A DNA stretch of 64,000 nucleotides from Streptomyces sp. NBC_00178 (lineage in GTDB: Bacteria; Actinomycetota; Actinomycetes; Streptomycetales; Streptomycetaceae): the NCBI RefSeq assembly GCF_036206005.1, contig NZ_CP108143.1:6725501-6789500 (forward strand). The letters are read 5' to 3'. This document shows positions 17,554 through 26,140 of this stretch, in pieces. Made by a program: the position numbers and the translations under genes. Every line of letters starts with the position of its first letter. Position 1 is the stretch's first letter. The notes under the pieces were generated by a model. It saw only the letters and a list, made by a program, of their open reading frames with translations, was not told where the DNA came from and did not search any database.

Positions 17554-19077
17554 TCAGGCCGTCAGACGGCCCAGCACCGCACGCATCGCCCGGTGCACGG
17601 CATCGCGCGACGCGTCGGTGGGATCGACCGCCTCGAAGCCGTGGTGGCCGTCCGGCACGTCCACCACCTCGACGTCCGCCCCGTGCCGCTTCGCCGAGTC
17701 CAGGAACGCCTCCACGGTGACGGCGATCCCGTCGCTCTCCAGCCCGGCGCGCACCAGCACGAGAGGCAGGTCGCCGGCGTGGGCGACCGCGTCGGCGGGG
17801 CGGAACCGGCTGCCGAAACGCCCCCAGCCCGGCAGCGGCGCCATGATCGGGTAGTTCGCCGCGAGGCAGCGCAGCCACGACGGAGGCGACGCCAGCCACT
17901 CGGCACTGAGCAGGCCGCTGCCCGAGAAGAACCACAGGGCGATCCGGTCCGCGTCCACCCGGGGATCCGAACGGACCAGCTCCACCGCCGCCGCGACATC
18001 CGCCGCGGCCCGCTCGTAGTCCGCCACATCGTGCAGGCGGTGCTCGACCGTCACGCCCATCACCCCGTGTGCGGCCGCGTAACGGGCGTACCCCGTCATG
18101 CCCGGCCACTCCCTGGGGGCCGGGGCGGCTCCCGCCGGGACCGGGCCCCCGTGCACGATCAGCACCGCCGGACGGGGGCCCGGCGCGGAGGGCAGATGGA
18201 GATCGACGTGGGCGACCCGCTCGACGGGTGCCACGGGCACGTCCAGCAGGAAGGGACGCAGATGCGCCGGAGGAGCGGCGGCGTTCGCGGGTGTCAGCCG
18301 GTGTCCCTCACCGGCGGCGGCCCGGAGCAACGTCCGTGCCAGCTCGTCCGGACTGGACAGCATCGGCCAGTGCCCGGTGGGCAGTTCGAAGAACGTCCTT
18401 CGGGGACCGGCCCACGCCTGCAGCGAGGGTTCTCCCAGATCCACCCGGCTCTGCACCAGTGCGATCCCCGCCCCGCCGGCGGTGCACAGCACCCCGGTGA
18501 GGGGGACCGGGGCGAGCGCTCCGGTCAGGCTCAGCGGCTGGAGCAGCGTGGCCATCGGCTGGGGCCCGGCCTGCTCGGTGAGCCGGTCCAGGGCCGCGTC
18601 CGGTACGCCGGCGACGCTGCCCCAGAGCTGCCACTCCTCACGCGCCGGGGGCGGGAGTTCGGCTGCCGCGGTCCCGCCCCCGGCGGACCGGCGGATCACC
18701 TCCTCACGCAACTGCGGGTCGGCGACGGCGGCGAGAGCGGGTACGCCGTCCCGGGGCAGTCCCGAGTCCAGATGGACGATCCGGGCGATCGACGCGGCGC
18801 GGCGATCGGCGGCGCCCACCACGGGATGGATGCCGTAGTCGTGGCCGACCAGGACGATCTCCGCGTGCGCACCCCGCAGGACCGAGTCGATCACCGCGAC
18901 GACGTCGGCGATGTGCGACTCCAGATCGACCACCGGACCCGGCGCGGCACGGACCCCGTCGAGCCCGCCGAGCGGCACCGTACGGACGTCGGACCCCGCG
19001 GCGGTCAGCAGCGCCGCCGTGTCGTGCCACACGTGCGGTCCGGTGAACATGCCTGACACCAGGATGAACACGGTCAT
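17554..19077 (-). CDS. Double alpha/beta-hydrolase fusion
   Basis: 507 residues containing two hydrolase domains. Domain 1 (about 1-245) is EstC/salicylate-esterase-like: oxyanion segment ILVSGMFTGPHVW, nucleophile elbow VLVGHDYG with Asp80 where esterases have Ser, and a C-terminal PTGHWPM histidine. Domain 2 (about 265-507) is esterase/dienelactone-hydrolase-like, with VLIVHGG, a nucleophile region WFFSGSG and a final DGHHGF histidine. An Asp nucleophile in a GHDxG elbow is what dehalogenases and epoxide hydrolases use. ATG 19077 follows GAGAGATC weakly; the open frame continues upstream through the MerR gene on the other strand and should be ignored. A MerR-type promoter lies upstream. Confidence 0.85.
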   Translation of the reverse strand: MTVFILVSGMFTGPHVWHDTAALLTAAGSDVRTVPLGGLDGVRAAPGPVVDLESHIADVVAVIDSVLRGAHAEIVLVGHDYGIHPVVGAADRRAASIARIVHLDSGLPRDGVPALAAVADPQLREEVIRRSAGGGTAAAELPPPAREEWQLWGSVAGVPDAALDRLTEQAGPQPMATLLQPLSLTGALAPVPLTGVLCTAGGAGIALVQSRVDLGEPSLQAWAGPRRTFFELPTGHWPMLSSPDELARTLLRAAAGEGHRLTPANAAAPPAHLRPFLLDVPVAPVERVAHVDLHLPSAPGPRPAVLIVHGGPVPAGAAPAPREWPGMTGYARYAAAHGVMGVTVEHRLHDVADYERAAADVAAAVELVRSDPRVDADRIALWFFSGSGLLSAEWLASPPSWLRCLAANYPIMAPLPGWGRFGSRFRPADAVAHAGDLPLVLVRAGLESDGIAVTVEAFLDSAKRHGADVEVVDVPDGHHGFEAVDPTDASRDAVHRAMRAVLGRLTA

Positions 19078-19139
19078 GATCTCTCCTCGGTACGCCGTCG
19101 TCCGCCGACCGGGTACCCCCGGCCGGCCCTCTCGCCGGT

Positions 19140-19170
19140 ACCGTAGGAACTCCCCCTGAGGGAGGTTCAA
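19140..19170 (-). promoter_or_regulatory. MerR-type promoter with 19-bp spacer and dyad operator
   Basis: On the minus strand TTGAAC (19170-19165) and TACGGT (19145-19140) are separated by exactly 19 bases, the long spacer typical of MerR-activated promoters. The spacer and -35 contain an imperfect palindrome running from GAAC (19147) to GTTC (19168). It drives the double hydrolase (start 19077) and abuts the start of the divergent MerR gene at 19171, so the same site could also limit the regulator's own expression. Confidence 0.85.
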
Positions 19171-20136
19171 GTGTTCTCGTCGTGGGACGGCCTGTGCGGC
19201 ATCGGCGAGGTCGCGCGGCGCGCGGGGGTCAGCGTCAAGACGGTCCGCTTCTACACCGACCACGGCCTCCTGCCCGAGGCGTCCCGCAGCTCGGGCGGGC
19301 ACCGCCGCTACGGCCCCGACGCGCTGGAACGGCTGCGGCTGATCCGGTCCCTGCGCACTCTGGGCCTGCCCGTCGCCACCGTGCGCCGCGTCCTCGATGA
19401 CGACGACGCGGGCCGGACCGGCGGGGTGCTGGAGGACGCGGTCGCCGGGCAGTTGGCCGAGGCCGGTTCGCAACTCGCGGCCCTGCGCTGGAGAGAGGCC
19501 GCTCTTCGCGCCGTACAGGAGAGCCCGCCGTCCGAGCGCCCCGTCCGTCTGTTGCTGGTCGGAGCCGTGGCGGCGCCGCCGAACACCGCTCCCCTGGCGC
19601 GGTTCTGGCGTGCGTGGCTCCCGCCGCGCATGCCGGCCCGGTCCGTCGGCGCCTTCCTCGACGCCGCCGTCCCGCAGCCCCCCGAGGACCCCGGACCGGC
19701 CCAGGTGCTCGCCTTCGCCCGGCTGTACGCCATGGTGACCGGCCCCTGCGACGGCGGTGCGCCCACCCAGCCCCACGCGCACCGGTCCGCGGGTGCCCGC
19801 GAATCGGCCGTGCTGTACGCGGGCCTCGCCGAGGCGTACGACCTGGCGGCGGTCCAGATGCGCCGGGGCAGGGAGCCGCACGCGGGGGAGGCGCTGGAAG
19901 GGTTCGTGGACGCCTACGCGCGAGCCGGCGACGTCGCCGACACCCCGGGCTTCCGCCGCGCGCTCGCCGGGAGGCTGGCGGCCGACCCGCGTATCGACCG
20001 GTACTGGGAACTGACGGCCGAGCTGATCAGCACACACGCGGACCGGCCCGAGCCGACTCCCGGCACCGCACACGACTGGCTGCTGGCCGCGCTGGAGTCG
20101 GAGGCGGGGATGGGCGCGGCCGTCCGGCGGGGCTGA
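19171..20136 (+). CDS. MerR-family transcriptional regulator
   Basis: 321 residues. The N-terminal winged helix reads IGEVARRAGVSVKTVRFYTD followed by SGGHRRYGPDALERLRLI, the MerR signature. Residues 90-321 form a large helical effector domain of the kind found in drug-sensing MerR proteins; no cysteine cluster for metal is present, so an organic inducer is more likely. GTG 19171 follows GAGGGAGG. Divergent from the double hydrolase and bordering a 19-bp-spacer promoter, it most likely activates that hydrolase. Confidence 0.92.
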   Translation: MFSSWDGLCGIGEVARRAGVSVKTVRFYTDHGLLPEASRSSGGHRRYGPDALERLRLIRSLRTLGLPVATVRRVLDDDDAGRTGGVLEDAVAGQLAEAGSQLAALRWREAALRAVQESPPSERPVRLLLVGAVAAPPNTAPLARFWRAWLPPRMPARSVGAFLDAAVPQPPEDPGPAQVLAFARLYAMVTGPCDGGAPTQPHAHRSAGARESAVLYAGLAEAYDLAAVQMRRGREPHAGEALEGFVDAYARAGDVADTPGFRRALAGRLAADPRIDRYWELTAELISTHADRPEPTPGTAHDWLLAALESEAGMGAAVRRG

Positions 20137-20206
20137 GCGGGCCGCACTCCGCCCACGGGTGCCGCCGCATGCGGTGGTGGATCGGGCGGGCACTCATGAC
20201 GACGCG

Positions 20207-20836
20207 TCAGGCTTGTTCCGCCAGCGCCTTCACGCCGCTCCCCTTGAGGTCGTCCAGTGCCACCCGGCGGCCCGACACGGCGAGCAGGAGACCGAGCGCG
20301 GGGCCGACGGCCTCCGGCCCGGTCCCGATCGTCAGATCCGCGTCGGTCGCTGTCAGGCGTACGCGGTCCACCAACTCCTTCGCACCGCCGATCGACACCG
20401 GTGTGCGGGTCTGGAGCCGGAGCGCGGCCACGACGGCCCGCTGCGGATAGGCACGGGTGAGCCCCAGGGGCCGGCGGATGTCCTCGCCGTGGACGATCTC
20501 CTCGACGAGGCGGCTGACGAGCGGCGCCGGCGGGGTGGACGTCCGCGGCGCCGCACCGCGCAGCCGTCGCAGGGTCTCCTGCGGCGTCTCCCCGCGTTCG
20601 CGTTCCACACCGAGGGCGTTCTGCCGGTCGAAGTCGAACCGCGCCCGGGCCAGCGCGACCACGAATCCGAGGCGCGTCGTCCGGGCCGTGTCGACCAGGT
20701 GGGCCACCACGTCGTGCACGGTCCAGCCCTCGCACAGCGAGGGCTCCCGCCACCGGTCGTCGTCGAGTCCGGCCAGGTCCTGGATCAGTGCCGCACGCTC
20801 CGCGTGCACCAGGTCCCAGACGTCGTCCTTCTCCAC
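20207..20836 (-). CDS. Mycothiol-dependent maleylpyruvate isomerase-family protein
   Basis: 209 residues with the DinB-like N-terminal domain of this family: an initial helix VWDLVHAERAALIQDLAGL, then LCEGWTVHDVVAHLVDT and VEEIVHGEDIRRPLG, which supply the metal-binding His/Glu/His pattern. The C-terminal part is the SCP2-like MDMPI domain. GTG 20836 follows a near-perfect GAAGGAGG. Members use mycothiol in isomerisation or detoxification in actinomycetes; the substrate here is unknown. Confidence 0.88.
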   Translation of the reverse strand: MEKDDVWDLVHAERAALIQDLAGLDDDRWREPSLCEGWTVHDVVAHLVDTARTTRLGFVVALARARFDFDRQNALGVERERGETPQETLRRLRGAAPRTSTPPAPLVSRLVEEIVHGEDIRRPLGLTRAYPQRAVVAALRLQTRTPVSIGGAKELVDRVRLTATDADLTIGTGPEAVGPALGLLLAVSGRRVALDDLKGSGVKALAEQA

Positions 20837-21074
20837 GGCTCCTCCTTCGTCGGCGCTGCTGTCCGCCCTTGCAGACCCCGGGGAGCGCGCGAACTCATCG
20901 TCCGCCGGCCGCGGTGTCCCCGCGACCTTCGTGCCGGCCTCCGCGCGGGCGACGGCAGTGGGGGACCACCGCCGGTCCGGACCGGGCAGGGTCCCGCCCG
21001 GTGCCGACCAGGCCGCCCGGCCCCGTCGGGGCGGGGCCCGGCGGCAGCGGCACGCGACCCCTAGGATGACCCCC

Positions 21075-22250
21075 ATGCCGGACGCCGAGCCCCGCCCCGA
21101 GCCGTTCATCCAGCAGACCGCCCCCGCGGCGCTCGACGGCCTCCGCGCGCGGCTGCGAGGCACGCGCTGGCCCGACAGTCCCGAGGACGCGGGGTGGTCG
21201 CAGGGCACCGACCTCACCTGGCTCCGCGAGCTCGTCGCCTACTGGGCCGAGGACTTCGACTGGCCCGCGCAGGAGAAGGCGCTCTCGCGGTTTCCCCGCT
21301 TCCGCGTGCCCCTGGGCGGCCTAGGGATCCACTACGTCCATGTGCGGGCGGCCGAACCCGCGCGGGACGCGATGCCTCTGATCCTCAGCCACGGGTGGCC
21401 CGACTCCTTCTGGCGCTACACCAAGGTCATTCCGCTCCTCACCGACCCCGGGGCCCACGGCGCCGACCCCGCCGACGCCTTCGACGTGGTCGTGCCGGAC
21501 GTACCCGGTTTCGGATACTCCGACCGGCCTACGGACAAGGCCCTCGACTCCATCGCCGTGGCGGGTCTGTGGTCCGAGCTCATGAGCGTCCTCGGATACG
21601 CCCGCTTCGGTGCGGCCGGCGGCGACATCGGCAGCCATGTGAGCCGGTACCTGGCACTCGACCACCCCGACCGCGTCGTGGCGGTCCACCGGACCGACGG
21701 CGGCCTGCCCGTCCCCGGCGGGGACCCCGCCGGCCTCACGACGGAGGAGCGTGCCTGGGTGCGGGACGTCGCCGCCTGGGGCGCCACCGAGGGCGCCTAC
21801 GCCGCCGTGCACCGCACGAAGCCGCAGACGGCGGCCGTGGGCCTGAACGACTCGCCGGCCGGCCTCGCCGCCTGGATCGTGGAGAAGCTCCAGGCGTGGA
21901 GCGACTGCGGCGGAGAGATCGAACGGTCCTTCACGAAGGACGAGATCCTGACGAACGTGATGCTCTACTGGCTCACCGGGACGATCGGCTCGTCGATGCG
22001 CATGTACCGGGCGAACGCCGCCATCCCGCCCGCTCAGCTCGCCCGCCGGGTGGAGGTGCCGTCCGGCTTCTCCCTCTTCGCCGGCGACATCGTCCGCCCT
22101 CCGCGGGCGTGGCTGGAACGTTCGACGAACCTGGTGAGCCTCACCGAGCCCGCCCGCGGCGGCCACTTCGCCGCGTTCGAGGAGCCGGAGCTCTACGCGC
22201 AGGAACTGCGCGCCTTCTTCCGCCCCTACCGGACGGCTGCCAAGGGCTGA
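21075..22250 (+). CDS. Epoxide hydrolase family protein
   Basis: 391 residues. An N-terminal EHN-type region (residues 5-110, with RLRGTRWPDSPEDAGWSQG) precedes an alpha/beta-hydrolase domain. The oxyanion motif is HGWPDSFWRY, the nucleophile elbow GGDIGSHV (Asp), and the catalytic His lies in ARGGHFAAFEEP. Tyr residues for epoxide protonation are plausible in the lid. ATG 21075 is preferred because AGGA ends eight bases before it; an upstream ATG at 21066 is also in frame. It probably opens epoxides by attack of the Asp ester intermediate. Confidence 0.92.
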   Translation: MPDAEPRPEPFIQQTAPAALDGLRARLRGTRWPDSPEDAGWSQGTDLTWLRELVAYWAEDFDWPAQEKALSRFPRFRVPLGGLGIHYVHVRAAEPARDAMPLILSHGWPDSFWRYTKVIPLLTDPGAHGADPADAFDVVVPDVPGFGYSDRPTDKALDSIAVAGLWSELMSVLGYARFGAAGGDIGSHVSRYLALDHPDRVVAVHRTDGGLPVPGGDPAGLTTEERAWVRDVAAWGATEGAYAAVHRTKPQTAAVGLNDSPAGLAAWIVEKLQAWSDCGGEIERSFTKDEILTNVMLYWLTGTIGSSMRMYRANAAIPPAQLARRVEVPSGFSLFAGDIVRPPRAWLERSTNLVSLTEPARGGHFAAFEEPELYAQELRAFFRPYRTAAKG

Positions 22251-22371
22251 GCGGTGCCGAGGTGACAGGGCGGTACCGATGAGGCCGCTCGCGCACGGAG
22301 ACGAGAGCCGGTACACGCGGGGGTGGCCGCCTCCACACGGCCGACCGGCGCGGCACCGCCGGGTACAGCCC

Positions 22372-22908
22372 TCAGAACCGGACCGCTTCGGCCGGGGGCA
22401 CGGAGGCGTCCATGTTGCGCTCCATCATGCGCAGTGCGGCCCGCGCCAGATCCGGGTGGATGTGGGCGACCGCGTCGTCGGGGACCGTCACGTGCAGGTG
22501 GCGGATGTGCGCGTCGAGGGCGGAGTACAGGACGCACTGCTCCGTGACCTGTCCGCAGAGCACGACGCGGTCGACCTCGAGCTGGGCCAGCAGATAACCG
22601 AGCGGTGTCTCGTAGAAGATCGAGTGTCTGGCCTTGATGACGAACAGTGAGGTGTCGTCCGGCAGCACGGGTTCCACCAGCTCGTTGTGCGGGCCGGACA
22701 GAGCGGCGTCGATGATCTCCCCGTGGTGCGAACGCCACTGCCCGAAGTTGTCGTTGACGTAGATCACGGGCACGTCGTCCCGGCGGGCACGGTCGAGAAG
22801 CTCGACGATCCGGGGCAGCGCCGTACGCACGGACGGGATGAGGATCTCGGCGTCGGGATGGTCGTAGGCGTTGATCATGTCGATCACGATGAGGGCGCTC
22901 CGGCTCAT
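22372..22908 (-). CDS. Isochorismatase-family cysteine hydrolase
   Basis: 178 residues. The catalytic triad of the family is visible: Asp in LIVIDMINAYDHP, Lys in FVIKARHSIF and Cys in LCGQVTEQCVLYSALDA. Such proteins hydrolyse amides or vinyl ethers (isochorismate, nicotinamide and similar). No siderophore gene adjoins it, so a specific isochorismatase role is not supported; a nicotinamidase-like or unknown amidase role is equally possible. ATG 22908. Confidence 0.9.
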   Translation of the reverse strand: MSRSALIVIDMINAYDHPDAEILIPSVRTALPRIVELLDRARRDDVPVIYVNDNFGQWRSHHGEIIDAALSGPHNELVEPVLPDDTSLFVIKARHSIFYETPLGYLLAQLEVDRVVLCGQVTEQCVLYSALDAHIRHLHVTVPDDAVAHIHPDLARAALRMMERNMDASVPPAEAVRF

Positions 22909-23208
22909 GATCCCCCATTCTCACCACACGCAGAAGGACCGTGCCACGCCGGCACGCCCACCCGGACCACCGTGCGGGGCGAGGCGACACGGACGGGGTC
23001 ACTCGGTATGCGGGGCCTTTCCGGCCACGACGCCGGCCGGGAGACGGGGCGGAGAGCGCCGGAACATAACGTCGCGCCCGGTGGCGGGGGCCACGTCCGC
23101 GGGTCTGTCGTGCCGCAGCGGGGGTGTGGGCTCCCCGCACCGTACGGACCGCCCCACCGTGTCCAGGACGTGGCGCGTGCGCGGGGCATCGACGAAAGGA
23201 CACACCTG

Positions 23209-23766
23209 GTGAAAGCCCGGATTGCACGTGCGGGAGTCGCGCTCGCCGCCGCGGCGGCGGCCCTTGTCGCGACCACGTCGGCCGCAGAGGCGAACTCCGG
23301 TTTCTCGGTCGAGAAATACGAGCAGATCCAGTTCGGCATGACCTTCGACGAGGTCTGGCAGATCGGCGGCGGCGAGCCGGCGTGCGACACCGGTGGCGTC
23401 GTGGGCGACTCCATCCTCTGCTTCACCGAGTCGAGCGACTACGCCCCCTACGGGGGCTTCGACTTCACCGACGACGGCAAGCTGTACTCCAAGCGCAACG
23501 AGTTCCTGTACAAGCCGAAGACCCCGTCCATCAGGCTGTCCCACTACAACAAGACAGCTCTGGGGATGAGCGAGGCCCAGGTGTGGGCGGTCGTTCCCAA
23601 GGACTCCTGCGTCGTGCAGGGACAGCGCTACCCCAACTGGCCCGCCACCACCGGCTTCGTCGAGAAGTACGCCTGCAAGGCGGCCACGGGGCTCTTCCCG
23701 CCCACCGCCTACTTCGACTTCACCGACGGCAAGCTGACCTACCGGAACCAGCGCAGCCTCACCTGA
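23209..23766 (+). CDS. Secreted BLIP-like protein (beta-lactamase inhibitory protein family)
   Basis: 185 residues from GTG 23209 (GAAAGGA at good spacing). A signal peptide of about 27 residues (KARIARAGVALAAAAAALV) ends near AEA. The mature protein has two tandem repeats of about 75 residues, as in BLIP of S. clavuligerus. Repeat 1 contains QIQFGMTFDEVWQIGGGEPA and GDSILC; repeat 2 has TALGMSEAQVW and YFDFTDGK. The four cysteines match the two BLIP disulfides. Compared with BLIP, Asp49, Tyr50 and Tyr53 appear conserved, but His41, Trp112 and Trp150 seem replaced, so strong inhibition of class A beta-lactamases is uncertain. No beta-lactamase gene lies nearby. Confidence 0.88.
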   Translation: MKARIARAGVALAAAAAALVATTSAAEANSGFSVEKYEQIQFGMTFDEVWQIGGGEPACDTGGVVGDSILCFTESSDYAPYGGFDFTDDGKLYSKRNEFLYKPKTPSIRLSHYNKTALGMSEAQVWAVVPKDSCVVQGQRYPNWPATTGFVEKYACKAATGLFPPTAYFDFTDGKLTYRNQRSLT

Positions 23767-23840
23767 CGGAAACGTTCCCGCACCGCCGGCGGCCGTCTCG
23801 CCGCCCCGCCTGTCCGGACGCCACCGGTGCGCGGGACGCC

Positions 23841-23886
23841 GCCCCGCCCGTAGTCCCGCCGGCCGGGGCGGGGCTACGGGCGGGGC
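23841..23886. terminator. Strong bidirectional hairpin between convergent genes
   Basis: A 20-bp stem (23841-23860 with 23867-23886), perfect except for one G-T wobble, surrounds the loop GGCCGG. It lies between the BLIP-like gene and the convergent VOC gene and can stop transcription from both sides. Confidence 0.85.
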
Positions 23887-23907
23887 GGGGGCCGCGCCGG
23901 CCCGCGT

Positions 23908-24279
23908 TCACCCGACGCAGAGGCAGAAGGGGTGGCCCGCCGGGTCGGCGTACACCCTGAAGCCGCGTTTCCCGCCGTGGTCGTCGACGTCCAGCGGACT
24001 CGCCCCGAGCGCCAGCACCTCCTCGTGTGCACGGTCGATGTCCGTCACGTCGAGGTCGATGTGCGCCTGCTGCGAACCGCGTCGGCCGCCGGGCCAGTCC
24101 GGCGGGGAGTGGTCCGGGGCCCTCTGGAAGGCGATGCGCGCGCCGTCCGGCGTGCGGAGGACGTACCAGTCCTCGCTGTCGTTGCCGACCTCACCGCCCA
24201 GGACCGCCCGGTAGAAGCCGGCCAGCGCCCGGGGGTCCGGGCAGTCGAGAGCGACGAGGCCGTACGTGGCGATCGGCAT
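23908..24279 (-). CDS. VOC (glyoxalase/bleomycin-resistance fold) protein
   Basis: 123 residues, one VOC unit pair. It begins MPIATYGLVALDCPDPRALA, has WYVLRTPDGARIAFQ, AHIDLDVTDIDRAHEEVLAL and ends with YADPAGHPFCLCVG, the family pattern with potential His/Glu metal ligands. Function may be detoxification or isomerisation; no context narrows it. ATG 24279. Confidence 0.9.
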   Translation of the reverse strand: MPIATYGLVALDCPDPRALAGFYRAVLGGEVGNDSEDWYVLRTPDGARIAFQRAPDHSPPDWPGGRRGSQQAHIDLDVTDIDRAHEEVLALGASPLDVDDHGGKRGFRVYADPAGHPFCLCVG

Positions 24280-24489
24280 GGCGGGTCCTTCCGTCGGGAA
24301 CGGCCGCGTGCTCCTCGCGCCCCGCCCGGGACGGGGCGGTCCTTGTTCCCGCCCGCACGCGTGAACGGCGCCTTCCCCACTGTCCGCCGGGCAATCACCG
24401 TCAGGGGGGAGCGCATTCGCCCATCATCCCGGCCGCACGAAAGGACAGCACGCCGAGCGGGGCGGTGCGGGGGAGACCCACCGAAGCGG

Positions 24490-24495
24490 TAAATT
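24490..24495 (+). promoter_or_regulatory. -10 element of a probably leaderless transcript
   Basis: TAAATT lies six bases before the ATG at 24502 and there is no ribosome site, so transcription probably starts at or next to the start codon. The same GGTAAATTC context, with the same six-base spacing, precedes the AraC gene at 40665. Confidence 0.5.
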
Positions 24496-24501
24496 CGAAC
24501 A

Positions 24502-25404
24502 ATGAGTCCACTGAGCGACGTCCCCCCGACGCCGAAGGGGCAGGGGCGGCTCCTCGCCGTCAGCGACCTCCACGTCGGCATCGCGGACAACCGCCCGATC
24601 GCCGACCGGTTGCGGCCCACCTCCGACGCGGACTGGCTGATCGTCGCGGGGGACGTGGCGGAGCAGGCCGAAGAGGTCGAGAGTGCGCTGGAGACCCTGA
24701 CCCGCCGATTCGCCCGTGTGGTGTGGACGCCCGGCAACCACGAACTGTGGACCGTCGACAAGGACCCGGTACGCCTGAGGGGCCGTGCGCGGTACGAGCA
24801 CCTCGTCCAGGTCTGCCGGGAGCTCGGGGTCACCACACCGGAGGACCCGTACCCGCACTGGCAGGGAGCGGACGGGCCCGTCGCCGTGGCACCCGTGTTC
24901 ACCCTGTACGACTACACCTTCCGGGCCCCGGGGACGTCGACCAAGGCGGAGTCCCTGGCCCGGGCGCACGAGGCCGGCGTCGTCTGCACCGACGAATACC
25001 TGCTCCACCCCGACCCCTACCAGGCCGTGGACGACTGGTGCCGGGACCGGGTGGCGCTCACCGAGGAGCGGCTGGCGGCGCACGACCCGTCCGTGCCCCT
25101 CGTCATCGCGGGACACTGGCCGCTGCTGCGCGAGCCGACCTCGGTCATGTGGTACCCGGAGTTCGCCCAGTGGTGCGGCACGGAACTCACCGCCGACTGG
25201 CACAGCCGTTTCAACGTCGCCGCGGTCGTGTACGGCCACCTCCACATCCCCCGGACCACCTGGTACGACGGCGTCCGGTTCGAGGAGGTCTCGATCGGCT
25301 ACCCGAGGGAGTGGCGCGAGCGGGGCCATCCGCTCGGCCTCCTGCGGCAGATCCTCCCCTACGACGGCGGGCGGGCCCCGGTCGCGAACGGAGACCGCAC
25401 GTGA
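24502..25404 (+). CDS. Metallophosphoesterase
   Basis: 300 residues with all calcineurin-type motifs: AVSDLHVG, VAGDVAE, TPGNHELW, AGHWPL and YGHLHIPR. They supply the Asp, His and Asn ligands of a di-metal centre. The stop overlaps the GTG of the phosphopantetheinyl transferase by four bases. This pairing recurs in Streptomyces, and the phosphoesterase may act on the CoA or carrier-protein side of the same metabolism; that is inference. The transcript appears leaderless. Confidence 0.92.
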   Translation: MSPLSDVPPTPKGQGRLLAVSDLHVGIADNRPIADRLRPTSDADWLIVAGDVAEQAEEVESALETLTRRFARVVWTPGNHELWTVDKDPVRLRGRARYEHLVQVCRELGVTTPEDPYPHWQGADGPVAVAPVFTLYDYTFRAPGTSTKAESLARAHEAGVVCTDEYLLHPDPYQAVDDWCRDRVALTEERLAAHDPSVPLVIAGHWPLLREPTSVMWYPEFAQWCGTELTADWHSRFNVAAVVYGHLHIPRTTWYDGVRFEEVSIGYPREWRERGHPLGLLRQILPYDGGRAPVANGDRT

Positions 25405-26081
25405 TCGAACGCCTCCTCCCCTCGTACGCCGCCTGCGCGGACACCCGCGAGGCGGAGGCACCGCCCGGGAGCCTGTACCCCGAGGAAGCGCGGCTCGTGG
25501 CCCGCAGCGTGGACCGCCGCAAGCAGGAGTTCGCGGCCGTACGCGTCTGCGCGCGGCGGGCGATGGCGGATCTCGGACTGCCGCCGGTTCCGGTGCTGAC
25601 GGGCCACCGCGGGATGCCGCTGTGGCCCGACGGGGTGATCGGCAGCATGACGCACTGCGACGGCTACCGCGCCGCGGTCCTGGCCCGGACCTCCCGGGCC
25701 CGCGCGATCGGCATCGACGCCGAACCGAACGAACCGCTGCCGCCCGACGTCCACGAGATCGTCTCGCTGCCCTCGGAACGCGCGCGGATGCCGGGGACCG
25801 ACGGGACGGGCGTCCACTGGGACCGGTTGCTCTTCAGCGCCAAGGAGAGCGTGTTCAAGACCTGGTTCCCGCTCACCCGGACCGAACTCGACTTCACCGA
25901 GGCCGACATCACCTTCCACCACGGCCCGGGTCCCGCAGCCGAGGGCACGTTCACCGCGGAACTGCTGCGCACGGCCCCCGGGATGCCCGCGTCGTACGAG
26001 GGGCGCTGGCTGGTCGCCGAAGGGCTCGCCGTCACCGCGATCGTGCTTCCGGCGGACGAGGGCGGCGCCACGCCCCTGTGA
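25401..26081 (+). CDS. 4'-phosphopantetheinyl transferase, Sfp/EntD type
   Basis: 226 residues. It transfers phosphopantetheine from CoA to carrier proteins of polyketide, peptide or siderophore assembly lines. Key motifs: RRKQEFAAVRVCARRAM, PLWPDGVIGSMTHCDGY, the Mg-binding AIGIDAEPNE and WDRLLFSAKESVFKTWFPLT with its catalytic Glu and Lys. It starts with GTG 25401 overlapping the preceding stop. It is a broad-specificity type that could serve carrier proteins across the genome; none are encoded in this window. Confidence 0.93.
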   Translation: MIERLLPSYAACADTREAEAPPGSLYPEEARLVARSVDRRKQEFAAVRVCARRAMADLGLPPVPVLTGHRGMPLWPDGVIGSMTHCDGYRAAVLARTSRARAIGIDAEPNEPLPPDVHEIVSLPSERARMPGTDGTGVHWDRLLFSAKESVFKTWFPLTRTELDFTEADITFHHGPGPAAEGTFTAELLRTAPGMPASYEGRWLVAEGLAVTAIVLPADEGGATPL

Positions 26082-26140
26082 GCCCGCTCCGACGCGCGGC
26101 GGAAGCGCGGTCGCTGCCACGCCGACGCCGGTTGACCCCC

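Noticed and set aside
19078..20193. Upstream extension of the double hydrolase to an 879-residue protein
   Set aside because: The extension is antisense to the MerR gene and crosses the MerR promoter; the hydrolase family starts at MTVFILVSG.
22372..22908. Isochorismatase as part of a catecholate siderophore pathway
   Set aside because: No entA, entB or entC-type neighbours are present, and the NIS siderophore genes at 51-57 kb do not need it.
22909..23208. Regulatory or RNA element between isochorismatase and BLIP-like genes
   Set aside because: No repeat, hairpin or promoter stood out in this 300-base divergent gap apart from the ribosome sites.
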